DNA of 64,000 nucleotides from Cristatella mucedo (GCA_009760855.2 WPIO01000024.1:201001-265000), one strand, 5' to 3'; counted from the first letter of the stretch, positions 12,505-38,215 are shown. The notes: generated from the letters alone by a model not told the origin. Numbers and translations: made by a program.

Positions 12505-14110
12505 ATTTGCGAAAGGGCTGAGCCGCCGCCGCCGATTCCCGCCGTGAATTGCGATGCATACGAGCAGAGCGACTGTGGGCTTGTGAGTTTGAGCAGAATT
12601 TTAGACGACCACTCCGAGACCATTCCAGACGACCACTCCGAGGCGATCGCTACCGACTTGTTCGTCAGTAGCACTGCCCCAAGCAAATTCCGCTCGGCGA
12701 TTGAACTCGGCGCTCGGCGAGTGCAGGAACAAGAGAATCGTCCACCGGACTGGCTCTTTAGAGAGAACGCTTAAATCCGACGTTAACCGAGCTGGCAGCC
12801 GATCGTTGCCCGGCTGGCAGCACTTGACCTTTGGCGCGAGCTGGCGGCAGACTTAGGGGCTGGCTGGCTGCAGTAGCCCTCTGGCCCTACTGGAGCTGCG
12901 CTCCGTAGGCATTGAGCTCCCATTAAAAAAATGGAAGTAAAAGCTGGCTGATGGTCAAACGGCCTCACCCTTATAGCGGCAGCAGAGCCTTAGCGACTGC
13001 TGGCCAGCTTTTAGTGGGCAGCACAGGATCGCCGCCAGCCCGATGCAGTAGCCGCATGCAGGTCGGGTCGGCGTAAGGCATCGCATCGCTTGAAGTGGCG
13101 GCCTCCGCGGACCGCCAGCCGTTCGCACGCGAGCGGCGTGCTAATGACAGAAGCAGAGCGGCAGCGGCGTCCGCCCACTTCGCTTGCAGCAGGCAGCGCA
13201 GAATTGCCTGGCTGCAGGAAAATTCGATTATTACAAAAAAACTCACGACCTGAGCCGTCGGATACGAGCACCTTGCGGCCGGGCCAAGATCAACCAGCAA
13301 ATACGCTATTAAATACTTACGTAGTAACGAATAGATTAAAATATTAGAATAAATTATGGCTACCTTAGCCGGAGCCCTGCGAGGATCCACGACTCCTTGG
13401 TTAAGGAATGGGGACCGCACGGCTTCCGACCCGGAAACGGCGTCCGAGACGTTCAGCCGCGAGGTCCGCCCGGCAGGCTTCGCCATCTGGCAATCAGCTT
13501 GCACTTAGTAAATACGCACTTCATCCACCATAAAGCGTTTTATAAAGCCTTACAGCCGAGCAAACCCATAGCTGGGTGCAAACAGTCAATGCCTAAGCGG
13601 CCTGTTTGCCGCTGCGAACGCTCCGCTATATAAACGAGGGCGCCGATGTAGCTGCCCCTTTTTATTTTAAGAGCCTTTCGGAGAGCGGCGGCGCTCAGGG
13701 CAGCGTCTGGAACGAATGCACTCCCTCTCGGCTGAGTAGTCGAGACACGGCCTCCGCTCTCCGAAAACTAACTACTACCAACTGTCGGCGCTTGGCGTTT
13801 CGATTTCGTCGGAATTTTCGTGGGAATTCCAGGGCCGACCGCCTCCAACGTGCCCGCCGTTGAAACGCTGCCCACTCGTCCAGTGTTCGAGATTGTTTAC
13901 GTTTGGGAACTTGAAATCCGGGGGCGATCAAGCTCTGCCGCGGTCGCGTCTCGGCTCATCCGCCGCAGGTCTCCCGGTAGTTTCGACGCAGTTACCAATC
14001 CGAAAATAGTCCCAACGACACCCAGACAACACGATGAGCCCGCAGAGGCGGCTAGGCGGTCGGTCTTTCTGAAAATGGCAGGAGTCTTAGCCACTCGTTA
14101 CAGCGGTTTC
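12505..14110. other. GC-rich, CpG-rich block without recognised gene
   Basis: Contains several open frames on both strands (for example 12971-13504 minus), none with a recognisable domain. CTGGCAGC-like short repeats occur near 12790-12900. A dispersed repeat shared with 41.4 kb lies at 13320-13500. It could be a promoter region or an old element. Confidence 0.4.
13320..13500 (+). repeat. Unknown dispersed repeat R, copy 1
   Basis: Shares ordered blocks with 41355-41600: TTAGCCGG, GGAGCCCTGC, CGGCTTCCGA, GGCGTCCGA, GAGGTCCGCC and GGCAGGCTTC. Identity is roughly three quarters by eye. Family unknown. Confidence 0.65.
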
Positions 14111-14559
14111 CTATAACAATCAAGTGACTGAATACTTTCTTACGCCTTTAAGGACTTACTCTAGGGCTATTCGCGACTCGTTAGCTCATTCAAGGCCAAC
14201 CAGACCGGCTCCAAAGCATTCACTCAGTGACTCGACTCGGTGCAGTCGTTTGGCCCCCTCCGAAATAAATGAAAAACCCATCAATGGGAGCAAGCACCTG
14301 TACGCAGAACTTCGTCCAGGAGGCAATGTTTGGTCGCAGAAGCCCTGTGCAGGCACGCTGCTTCAAAAGATCAGCCGCGGTTTGTATGAGCCTATTAATG
14401 AAGCAACGCCCCTTATACCAACCTATTTAGCAGCCTGAACATAATATCACCTACATGCAGTAAAAGAAGAAGGCTGGGCATGCATACCGTAACAAGAAAT
14501 CATTAACTTCATCAGTGCAATGTTAAACAGCCCTACGAGGGGTGCGAGGTAGGTACAAG

Positions 14560-14735
14560 AATAAATAAATACAGCTGATTTAACAGCCTCCTTTTGTATG
14601 CGACAGAAGAGCCTTGACGACTATCACCACCGCTTGCAGTGGCGATAAAGGATCGCCCACCACAGGATTCGAACCCACGACCTCGGGGCCGAGGTCGTGA
14701 AAAGCAACCGCCTTACCTAGTGAGGTAGCAGTACG
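14560..14735 (-). mobile_element. SINE S1 copy
   Basis: Minus-strand S1 with tail AATAAATAAATA at its left end, body GATCCTTTATCGCCACTGC in reverse complement, and B box GGTTCGAATCC. The head is altered at its far end (near 14720). Confidence 0.9.
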
Positions 14736-15051
14736 CTGACCGACAAAAACCTCACAGAGGCACGATGGGTCATCGTGGCACCTGTCTCTGTCTGTCTGCA
14801 CACGGAAACGCGTGGTCGTCGTCAGCTGAAGCACGAGGAAACTTTTGCTGACTCAAAAAAGGAGTACAGGGCCATTCACAAGCAAGCCGTGGTCTTCAAA
14901 CCCAGGTACTTACATCTGATCACATACTTCTAGAGTCTATTGCCATGTTAAGCTCGAGTGACGCAGAGCGCAAGACAACCAACTTACTGACTGACAAAGC
15001 TTCACTTTGATTCGGGTCCATTCTTACAGAAGCCGCAGGCACAGGTTACAT

Positions 15052-15057
15052 TTTATT
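15052..15057 (-). terminator. Poly(A) signal AATAAA of cytochrome b5
   Basis: Reverse complement of TTTATT. First canonical signal noted downstream of the stop codon at 15350. Confidence 0.6.
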
Positions 15058-15208
15058 AGGGAGGACAATCACCATTGGTTTCTGTAACTGGACAGCACGT
15101 GTACAGCATCAGTACACACCGCAAACGATGGAGCAGCACTTTATCGAACTACAGGAACTCTACAATGGAATAATGTGCTCAGCAAAGAAAAAGAAAAGGT
15201 CCTAGCTA

Positions 15209-15268
15209 GCTTTCTGTAGCTCGCTGTGGCTTTCTGTAGCTCGCTGTGGCTTTCTGTAGCTCGCTGCC
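15209..15268. repeat. 20-bp tandem repeat, 3 copies, in the 3' UTR
   Basis: Unit TTTCTGTAGCTCGCTGTGGC repeated three times, the last one ending in GCTGCC. Confidence 0.95.
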
Positions 15269-15349
15269 AAATGCACGGTCACTCATCAGGGTCCAAGGCT
15301 CCGAATCTCGCAGTCGAAAGCAGTCATCAACCATGACCGTCCAGCAGCT

Positions 15350-29298
<13,949 letters not shown>

Positions 29299-29700
29299 GG
29301 TCAGTCACGAACGGGCGCGGAAATGGGCTACGAGCTCACCGGGTGGCAGTGGAGGCACCACGTGACTAACCTTCAGCGGCTTTATCCGAGGCCGCCTGAC
29401 CGAGGTGCACAACGACGTCAGAATTTAGATGAAAAATCTTTCTTACATAATCATTTAGAATTATTAATAATTATTTTAGCAGACCTAGTCCTTATCTTTG
29501 TGCGCACACCCACTCCCCGGAGGGCGGGTGCCCTTGACTATTGCCCGGGGAGGGGGGGGTAGGGGTAGCAGCTAATCGAGTCCCGGGTCGGTATCGAGAC
29601 CACGCCGGCTCTGCCGAAGAGCCGCTTGCAGTGTGGGTGCGAGCAAACGAGTCGAAACACCGAAACATGCGCTAATACAGGATTCCGATCGGTGGGACGA
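29299..29700 (-). promoter_or_regulatory. Putative cytochrome b5 5' UTR and promoter region
   Basis: Upstream of the cytochrome b5 ATG. GC-rich blocks (GCCCGGGGAGG and a G run near 29551) alternate with an AT-rich patch at 29440-29480. No convincing TATA box; inferred only from position and composition. Confidence 0.35.
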
Positions 29701-29894
29701 AATCCGCGCTGCTGCCTACATTCGCCGTTAGTCCGAGCTTTCTCGCAGTCGCTCGTCTACCCGCGGTCCAGCGCGATCGCGCTTTCGCAAGTGCGCGTGC
29801 GTGCGTATGTGCAAACGCATTGCCCTCTGGAATCGATCGAGCTCGCACGAATGTGGTACGAAATGTATTCCAGGTACCTCCTTTCTGTGGCTCC

Positions 29895-30405
29895 CGCCTA
29901 GCTATCAGATCTACTCCCCCCCACCAAGCTAAGCATCGTGCCGCCCGCTTTTCGGAATCCATCTGTTTACCCTGTTTACCCTGTACGAATCGAAGTGTTT
30001 ACCAATACCTCGTACAAATCTCGAATCCTTTGGAGACTGTGCCTTTAGGTCGTATGCTCCCCTAAGCCTGGATCTCACTCCCGACCTGCGTCAGAACATC
30101 CCGTGACTTGACCACATTTAAAAAAAAGTTATAAACACCTATTTAGGACAGCATTTAGTGGGTCCCCGCGATTCGTCATTTATGTGCTTATGCGTGCTGA
30201 CACTGTGCATGCTGCCACTAACCACATTTGCATGCTGACCCTGTGCACATCACCGTAATCATAACCATGTAATTGTTGTTGCTTATTCAGCATACTACCA
30301 CTAATCATTCGATCGTGCTTCCTTTGCAGCAAATGCAAAGTGCCTAGAAAGAGATTGCGTTCTATTATGTCAAATGTATAATAATAATAATAATAATTAC
30401 TCCCT
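29895..30405 (+). mobile_element. LINE A 3' fragment
   Basis: Covers HQAKHRAARFSES, the TTTAGTGGGTCCC stretch, the CATGCTGACCCTGTGCA 3' UTR and an (ATA)n tail. The stem-loop is partly deleted. Confidence 0.85.
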
Positions 30406-30816
30406 ATATTAATGTTGCCAATTTATATAAAATATAAATAAATAATTGCGTAAATAAAATATATATATACAGTTTATATATTGTAGCACAGCGCCGGCCT
30501 GACTCAGTTGGGTGCATGAGAATCGCTCAGCAGGAAAACACCTCTGTCCTAGAGCAAGGGGACGCAGAGGTCGCTGAGGTGATTGATATTGGCTGGAGTG
30601 TCAACCCTTTAGTTCCTGCTAGCAATTTGAGAATAGGATAACGCTTGCCCAAGGTCGATGTTCCTGCCAGCCATTCTAGATTTGCTGGACGGTATCCGTG
30701 AGAACAAAAGAAGAGGGTAACGAGCATCTGCCCTCTCGAGCTGTGAGCAAGGGGACGCAGAGGTCACTGAGGTGACTGCTATTGGCTGGGTTGTCAACCC
30801 CGTTGTCCCAGCTAGT

Positions 30817-30824
30817 TATATAAT
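30817..30824 (+). promoter_or_regulatory. TATA box of the solo LTR
   Basis: TATATAAT, 32 bases after an ATTGG (CCAAT) element; transcription would start near 30850. Confidence 0.55.
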
Positions 30825-31079
30825 GATAGGGCGACGCTCATTTGGCCTCTTCTTCATCTTTGGCTCCGTCTCGACGCCGTCGCCGGTAGTTGATGGACTC
30901 GTTTCTCTGAAAGCGAGGGAGGAGGGCGGGCTGTTCGCCGGCGATTGAGGGACAGGACGAGACAGCGCCAGGAGGACTCGGTGGACGCCGCCGAATACGG
31001 TCGTATAGCGCCCGTGCTCGCATTTTTGTATTTCTTCTGTGTTTCGTGTGTTCGCGCGAGCACGCGGTCTCGCCAAGAA

Positions 31080-31403
31080 TGCTTGGTGTAACGTGTGAGG
31101 TATTCCTGCCGTAAGGTGTAAGCGGAGCCCTAGTTCTCCGGTCAGGGCCTAGGCTTCGGTTCGGGCTCCGTCTACTTGGGTCGTGCCCACTAGAGACGTA
31201 AGTAGCCTAAGTGTGGAGACGTGTTTCCTCCGCAAGAGTGCTTAGAGTAATGCATGAGGTATTCCTGCCGTAAGGTGGAAGCGGAGCCCTAGTTCTCCAG
31301 TCAGGGTCTAGGCTCTGGTTCGGGCTTCTCCTCTCATTTGGGTCGTTCCCCACAATAGACTTAGGTAGCCTAAGTGCGGGGGGACGTATTTCCTTCGCAA
31401 GAG
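31080..31403 (+). repeat. Tandem duplication inside the LTR
   Basis: Two units of 159 and 165 bp, both starting TGCTT and containing GAGGTATTCCTGCCGTAAGG and AGCGGAGCCCTAGTTCTCC. A third unit starts at 31404 but diverges at once. Confidence 0.93.
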
Positions 31404-31705
31404 TGCTTGTGCTGTTGAGAGCGTGTGAGGAGTGTGGAGATAAAACTGAGCTAGTCGCGCAGCGACTTTGTACGCTTGCGAATAAAAGCTCAGTAAAATC
31501 CCCAATTTGTGCGTCTCGCTTTCCAATTCACGCCGTGAACTCACGACCCCTTTTAGTAACGATAAGTAGGTCAGCGCCAGAAACGCTCGTTTGTGTGGCG
31601 GCCTGTTTATCACGTGTAGACGCGCACCGAAAGGCATAAGGCACTAGGTTACGCCCATTGGTAAGCGGCAGGTTAAGCCTTCTCCGCCGAGCCTTCGGTG
31701 TTACA

Positions 31706-31800
31706 ATATATTTTATTTGCACAGCGCCCTATGAGAACTTAATCTCTCGTCAGGCTCTTCACGTATGCCACGGAGCTCAAGCCCGCGACCTCGATCGTCA
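31706..31800 (-). mobile_element. SINE S2 fragment; LTR landed in its tail
   Basis: Reverse complement of the S2 tail (CAGCGCCCTATGAGAACTTA) and B-box half. The A-box head is missing beyond 31800. Confidence 0.8.
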
Positions 31801-33619
31801 AATACATTCACTTTGACCAGGATCGGAATTCATGAGGGGGACCGGGCCGGGCCGGGCGAGCGAATACGGCACGAGTCTTTAGCCCAAAGCTCGGCAAACA
31901 CCGACTTTAGGCCAGATACGACCTAGCTAGTACTCCAGTCGGGCATAGCGCTCTCTAGCTATTTATCGTTGGGCCCGGCGGCCTAATTGAAATGTCGCGG
32001 TCTCGTTCCCCTTCATTACTGCTGGCTGCAGCTCAAGCTGCGGCCCCCGTGTTTATTTTTAGAACTGACGTCCGTCTGGCGCCCGTGGGGAACAGAAGCA
32101 CCTGGCCGGGGAGGGATGATAAATGTCTACTGCTATTGCCCTGGGCGTCTGTGCGTCTGTACTGACCGTTCGTCCGTTCGTCTGGCCGCGCCCACTCCGG
32201 CGACCCAGCGGAGGGAGCGAGGTTTCTTCTTCTGGCCTTGTGTGCCTTCTTTAACTCCTGAAGTAACTTAGTTGACCAAAATGTTTTCCGACGCCTGCTC
32301 TAGCCGAACTGTGATACAGGTCAGTGCTGCCAGCTTTTTAAAAGCAAACTAAAAATCAAACTGAAAATATACACGGCCGGAAATGTTTCGCAATCTCATC
32401 TACAAAGCGTGGAGCTTCAAGGAATTGTGAACGTCGCAATGTCAGCTCCGTGAAGCTAATTGCCTTGAGCGCTGTCTTTGCATATACAATTCGACGGGCA
32501 CACTTTGTACGCATGTAGACATACAGCATCAGCGAAGGCGTGCGACAAATCGCGATTTGACGCGCGAAGTTGAAAGTTTGTAGGCAGAATCTCGCAGCAC
32601 CGCAAGCTCCCCTGCTTCCTCGCGGCCGTTGCTACGCTTATTTACACGGCTTCGTTGCTACGCTTATTTACACGGCTTCGTTGCTACGCTTATTCGACGA
32701 AAGATGCGTCGATATCAAGTTGTTTCCACAGCGCGACGCCCACAGGCTTCCTCCTCAACGTGCGCGTGTGCCTCTCTCTCGCTGCTGTCAGCCGTGGCTG
32801 TGTGGACGCGATTCCGCTCGTCTCGTCTCGTCGATCGCGTCCCCGAACCTGACTCGTACGCTCCGCTCACCCAACGAGCAGTGCCACCCGCGCGAAGCGG
32901 CAGCTGCGTCGGCGGCGGTAGTACCGCGTGACCACGTCGAATTAAGACGCTCGCTCGCTTCGTTCGCTTAGACGCCCGCGCGGGCTCGCGGATGGAGGGA
33001 GGGAGAGAGAGAGAGAGAGAGGGAGGGAAGCGAGCGGCGGCGGCACGAGCGGCTGCACGAAGACGACCGCTCGCAGGCCGCCGCAGGATCCGCCGCTCGT
33101 CGCGACGCGCGCGAAATTTGCATTCTCGCAGTGTGTGCTTCTCTTGCCGCCGTCAAAAGCGTACGCATCTTGTCTCGCGCGCGCGCGCGGGGTCGTGTCG
33201 CCCATTCTTTTCTCTCTCGGAGCTTTGCTCGAATCCGCCTGCGCCCTCCGCAGCAAGCCGATCGCGCATCGTGGTGATCGCACCATCGCAGCTGCCCGTA
33301 TCTTCGGCGCGGATCGTTTTCCATTGCCATCAAAGGCACACAGTTGCTGTCCAGAGAATGAACGCCTGTCTTGTTGATTTTCCTGGTACTTTGAAGAGTG
33401 GAGCGGGGTGAAATTGAATTTTTTTTGTATCAAAACACCCGCGATTGCGCTACGAAGACTGCTCTTCATATCGCTCTTATAGCGTGGTATCTTCTTGCTT
33501 CGATACGGTCACTGTCAAACCTACGTTTCCAAATAGAAATACCGACTCACCAGACTTCCCGTCGAACTAGCCGTAGCACCGGAATCAAGTTGCTTAGCTG
33601 TGCTTCTAACTGAAACAAA
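31801..33619. other. Spacer with CpG-rich block (about 32.6-33.4 kb)
   Basis: No gene recognised. 32620-33400 is very CpG-rich with GCGCGC runs and a short GA tract (33001-33023), the composition of an animal promoter island. Overlapping frames on both strands look like composition artefacts. A first exon of an unknown gene is possible but unsupported. Confidence 0.4.
32627..32694. repeat. 26-bp tandem repeat, 2.6 copies
   Basis: Unit TTGCTACGCTTATTTACACG plus GCTTCG. Confidence 0.95.
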
Positions 33620-33822
33620 TCAATTGGAGACAGAGCCATCAGTCTCTCTGCTTCCTGGAACTCACAACCGACTGACATCGTGACAGCAATTGATGGCACG
33701 ATAAAGGGAAAGCTCAAAAAAACCTACACGCTTCTTCAATAATTACAGCAAATGCAAAGTGCCTAGAAAGAGATAGAGTTCTCTGAGAGCGCAGTGTCAA
33801 ATGCATTATTATTATTTTTTGT
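33620..33822 (+). mobile_element. LINE A 3'-end relic
   Basis: Weak GDRA and ASWNSQPTDI coding remains, then GCAAATGCAAAGTGCC, AGAGATAGAGTTCTCTGAG and an ATTATTATT tail; part of the 3' UTR is deleted. Confidence 0.75.
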
Positions 33823-34277
33823 TTCCTTCATTCTTTTGAACCATCCTTATGCGCCTACGCCTGCTGTAATTCTGCATACAAACACTGATATGATTCGATT
33901 CCAGCATGTAATGCCACACAATTTTTAGTCCCGTATCCAGGTCACTATAAATATATTTTAATAATGATGAAATTATTATTATCATTATACTTAAGGCACG
34001 TTAATGGACAGGTATATGTCAGTATCATGGCGGTTCATTATAATGAGTAGATTCTTGTCTTCGAGCTTTGTGTGGACTTCGACGGATCGTCCTTGGCCGA
34101 AAATATGCCAGGGGGGTGGCACCGTGTACAAACATTTAGAGGCGAAAAAGCGTACGCATTAACTTGTGAATATTGTTACGGAAAGGCTGAGATCGTGGCT
34201 TCTTATGTCGATTCCTTTAACACTAGCGAAGCTCACCTGTAGATGCTAGTCCTCAAAAACACGTACGTATGTGACAG

Positions 34278-34278
34278 C

Positions 34279-34350
<72 letters not shown>

Positions 34351-34374
34351 CATCCGTATGTCACTTTATCTCTC

Positions 34375-34411
<37 letters not shown>

Positions 34412-34470
34412 ATCCATATATCTCTTTCTTTCTCCCCCTCTCTTTCTCTCTCTCTCTTTCTCTATCTCAT
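34278..34470. repeat. (TA)n then (CT)n microsatellites
   Basis: TA run 34278-34348 and CT-rich run 34371-34470; source of spurious YIYIY/LSLSL frames. Confidence 0.95.
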
Positions 34471-35124
34471 CTCTCTATTTCTCTGTCTTTCTCGCGTGCT
34501 CCTCAGCCTGCCCTGTTACTCACCTGCATGCACCGTTTTGCACCGTTGAGTCCATTCCGAGACCGCTCGACTGCTGGTGGCAGCTGGTGCTCGAGGGCGG
34601 ATGCTCCGACGGATGCCGCCCACGCATGCGGATTTGCGGCTCGACGGCGGAATCATCTGCTCCCATCCATTGTCCGAACGCTCAACCGCAGGCTTAGCAG
34701 CCTTCGACTGCAGCGGCTGTTCACTGAGACCGACGCCTCTAAGGGAAGCCTCAGCCGTCAGTATTTTCTCACAACGTCGCAACTACTTGAACTTGGGTCT
34801 CAACGAACGAGTCGTAGAAGCCGCGCAGATGTCGACCGCAGCAAAGCACTGCAGAAATCGCGACTGCCGGCACCTTGACAGAACGACAGGGCCTCGACAT
34901 AGAGAGACAGGGTGTACACATTCCGCAGCCACGTGAATCGGCTATACGTCCTTGTGCCGATTCCTAAAGTGCTACTCACTGACCTACAACGCAGATGCTC
35001 TCTCCGCTGTCTGTGCCATAGATAGTGTCATATCCAGTTCCCTAACGTTCGTAATTTAGCAGCCGCTAATTAGCACTCTCTAGTGCTCTCATAAGCTGGC
35101 TCAGTAAGGATGCTAACCCTATAA
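34471..35124. other. Spacer, nothing recognised
   Basis: Two overlapping frames cover 34510-34935 without recognisable domain. Confidence 0.4.
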
Positions 35125-35985
35125 TATGAATGACGATAAAAACAACTTACTAGTTGTGGACAAAAAAGTGTGACTCGGAAAAAGCAAAGCTCCACAGTCA
35201 AGTCTGCCTACTTTCAGCTGCATAGCATTGCGAAAATTCGCGCTAGCTTAGACAGGGATACTACATCAAAATCGATCCATTCATTTGTGACATCCCGGCT
35301 CGACCTCTGTAACTCACTGCTTGCTGGTCTATCGGTATGTACAATCAGGCGCTTACAGTTGGCACAAAGTCGTTCGGCTAGGCTTGTCTGTCGCAAGCGT
35401 CGAAGTTGCCGATATCACGTCACTTCTAACCTACCGTCAGAGGATTGCAGGCAAGCAGCGTATCGACTTCAAGGGTCTGTCACTCAATTTTAGGCCCCTT
35501 CATTCTATGGCGACAGCCTACCTATAAGAACTACTCCCACACCAGGCCAGGTATGGTATCAGCCGCTTTTTGGCATCGAATCGTTTAGCTTTTACTTCGA
35601 ACGATTCTCAAATGCTTTCGAAATCGTGCCTTTAGTTCGTAAGCTCGCAAAGCCTGGAACTCCTCCCGACTGACGTCATGACATCCGCTGACTCGACGAC
35701 ATTTAAAAAAGAAGTTCAAAACGCACCTGTTTATCCCAGCATTTAGTGGGTCCTAGTGATTGGTCTTTTGTATGCTTATACGTGCTGGCAATGTGCAGGC
35801 TGCCACTAACCAAACTTGCATGTTGATCCTGGGCTCCAAACCGTGTTATGCTTGTTGACTTTGTGCATGTTACCACTAACCATTTGATCATGCTTCCTTT
35901 GCACATATGTAATGTGCCTATAAAGAGATGAAGTTCTCCTAGAGTATTATGCAAAACTATTAGTATTATTAATATTATTAAAATC
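35125..35985 (+). mobile_element. LINE A fragment, decayed
   Basis: Encodes STVKSAYFQLHSIAKIRAS and VTSRLDLCNSLLAGL in pieces. It is followed by the 3' UTR and an end with GTGCCTATAAAGAGATGAAG and an ATTATTAATATTATT tail. Confidence 0.85.
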
Positions 35986-36055
35986 GAGCTATCACTCACG
36001 TCCTATACATACGGCAAGACTAAGAGAGTTTGCTCTTCGACTTAGTAAGGGTCTA

Positions 36056-36870
36056 GTGCGACTAATAACATGTGTTCAGAATTTATTTGTCTTCTTTTAT
36101 AGCTGCTTAAAATTTGAAAACTTTATTAAGAAGACAAACTCCATAGCGAGCCATAAAGTTCAATCCAGCTCTAAGTTTAGGGACTGTCTACCACGACGGC
36201 TGACTAAAACTTATCGTAGCTTCCTGGTCCTGTTTAGGCTGGACTACAGTGCTCTAGTTTTGGCTTGTCTACCAAAGAAATCCTCAAAGCCTCTGCAGTT
36301 AGTGATGAATATGGCTGCTATGCGAGTCAAAAGTTACCAGAGGTTCAGCAATGCGGCCCTTTTGCTGAGATAAGTTGGCAATGGTTCGATCAACGAATAC
36401 AGAGCAACTCATTCTTATTCTGACACACAAGGCTCGCCGCCAATGTTGGGCTCTTTCCTACTTAGCTGAAATACTGCACAAGTTTCAGCCTCCTCGTGGC
36501 ATCAGTCCTCTATGGACAATAAACTAGCTGTTAAATTCATACACTGTAAGGCCGCTGGCGACCGAAGCCCTCGCCTCTTAAGGTCACTGTGGAGCTAACT
36601 TCCACAATTCTAGTCCAACGACATCTACTCTCCGGCTGCTGACTGGGGCACATTTTTCCACCAGCCATCGCGAGCTGCTATTTTCATGCTACTCACTTCT
36701 TCCTGCGTCCTTGCTGTCTCTTTCTTGCCTGAAATCCGGTCACTAGGCTGCCGTACGTGCACCGAAAGCTGCTTAGGCTTTAGGCTAGAGAAAACCGCCG
36801 AGTAACACCCACTCCGTCCTTATGACTTGGTGAAGCTACAGACGGAGAGACATTGCTTCACATTAGTGGA
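36056..36870 (+). mobile_element. LINE B copy 3
   Basis: Encodes SCLKFENFIKKTNSIASHKV and LVMNMAAMRVKSYQRFSN in a broken frame. It ends with GTGCACCGAAAGCTGC, TAACACCCAC and GCTACAGACGGAGAGACA, as in the other LINE B copies. It begins about 70 bp after the LINE A tail at 35985. Confidence 0.8.
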
Positions 36871-37890
36871 GAGATATTCCTTTACATTACTTCAGGCCGA
36901 CTAGAAGCGGCGAAACTCACAAAATACACGCAACCATGCACGCAAATATGCATCATGCACGCCATCACGCACGCCACCCCGTGCATCATGCGCGCCACCC
37001 GTGCCTGCAGGATGAAGCTCTTCAGACCATGCTGTTTCCACTCACTCCCACTTCCGGCTCGACCGAGCTGCGCAGTGTACAGGAGGCTCATTCGTCTGCG
37101 AGGGACGAGCAGCACTCGCTCATCGGCGGCAGCCGGTCGCCGGATGTTGGTGCCTTCCAGCGTGTGATGAAAGTGCATTATGGGCAGGCGCAGCCCGCGA
37201 ATGCCTAACTAAGCAAGCTATGTTGCAACATCGCCATCGTCGGCAATGAAGTATGTGTTATCCAGCAGGGCGGTGCTAACGTGGAGTCGACCAAAAACCA
37301 TTTCCAAAGGTGAAGTGCCTGCAGTACGTGTCAAGGTCGGCAGCAGGCGATGCCTGGTCCCCCCCCCCAGGATGACCTGCAGAAGGTGTCATCGTGGTGC
37401 CTCGTAACCGACCGCTTCAGTGGTAACGGTCACGTCATCCGAACATGCCTCAGAATGACATTCAAAGCCTTTCGCTTTGTCTTTAGAGTCTGATTGAGCT
37501 TGCTGACCTTGCACGTGTAACCAACCACACGGATATCGCGGCTGGCGCGAGTGCATTATGCAGGTGAATGGTTCGATTGGCCTTTGTCCACCGCAGGCGG
37601 AGCTGTCTGGCTTCTTTTTCGGTGGGTGAAGCGTGGCAGGCGCAGCTCGCAGTTCTGGCTCGTCCTTGACTTTTGCCAGCAGCCGCTTCGACTCTGTCCG
37701 GTCGGTCGTGTGCCGCCTCTGCCGAGAACGCTTAGAAACTCAAACTCAAGCAGCGCTCTACCACTGGTGATGCCTCTGATCGGCGCCAGGCATGACCTTG
37801 TCCTGAGCGGTTCGGTTTCGGCCTTGCCGGATCGTGCTCGACAGCTGGTGACCCTCGACAGGCGCGCTGAGGCTAGCGACTGCCTGCTGC
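36871..37890. other. Spacer, nothing firmly recognised
   Basis: A CATGCACGCCA-type short repeat occurs at 36935-37010 and a C run near 37361. Could include more of the R2-like relic that follows. Confidence 0.35.
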
Positions 37891-37894
37891 AGTA

Positions 37895-38215
37895 CGGCCA
37901 AACCTAGTTGTCGAAGGTGGGACCGAGGCCATCGTCGTAGACTTGAACGAGGATGCCCTCGAGAAGGGTGCAGACCAAAAGATCACGAAGTACGAAGGCA
38001 TCACGAAAGACTTCCTGGCTCAAGGGTGGACAGCAGTCGTGCTGCTGCTGCTCCTTGTGGGAGCTCTTGGGCCACGCCGCCCAACGAACGAAAGCTGCCT
38101 CGGTGCTCTTTGCGAGCCGCGGAGCAATCGGAGGCTGTTCCGGAAGTTGTTCGTCGGCGAGGTGATTATGGGCAGGGCGGCACCGTGGGAGAAATTCTCC
38201 TCGGAGTGACGCCAA
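37895..38215 (+). pseudogene. Relic resembling the C-terminal region of R2-type LINEs
   Basis: The frame LVVEGGTEAIVVDLNEDALE, then KITKYEGITKDFLAQGWTA, then VGALGPRRPTNES and RRLFRKLFVGEVI follows, in order, a pattern I know from LINEs with a C-terminal restriction-like endonuclease (VDVTVPFED, KxxKY, VGALGxWxPxNE, LMRxLxVSDTI). Only about 100 codons are visible and there is a stop just upstream. Similarity is from memory of the family pattern, so moderate at best. Confidence 0.4.

Larger units (their letters stand above)
15030..15349 (-). other. Cytochrome b5 3' UTR
   Basis: Sequence downstream of the cytochrome b5 stop. On the minus strand a canonical AATAAA lies at 15052-15057, about 295 bases after the stop, so the mRNA probably ends near 15030. 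It contains a 20-bp tandem repeat. Confidence 0.6.
30482..31705 (+). mobile_element. Solo LTR (1224 bp)
   Basis: Begins TGTAGCACAG and ends GGTGTTACA, flanked on both sides by ATAT. It has the layout of an LTR: a U3 with a 193-bp tandem unit carrying ATTGG (inverted CCAAT) boxes at 30588 and 30781, a TATATAAT box at 30817-30824, and AATAAA at 31481-31486. R holds a tandem duplication of about 160 bp (31080-31238 and 31239-31403). No internal region or second LTR is present, so it is probably left by LTR-LTR recombination. The 4-bp duplication fits Ty3/Gypsy-like integration; the superfamily cannot be fixed without pol. Confidence 0.75.

Noticed and set aside
12971-13504. 177-codon minus-strand frame
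   Set aside because: No recognisable domain; GC-rich composition and overlap with a dispersed repeat explain it.
31860-31885. GGCACGAG near a GAATTC, reminiscent of a cDNA adaptor
   Set aside because: The two motifs are 45 bases apart with unrelated sequence between; chance.
32570-33469. Overlapping frames on both strands in the CpG-rich block
   Set aside because: Several frames are open at once, as expected from high GC; Arg/Ala-rich with no motif.
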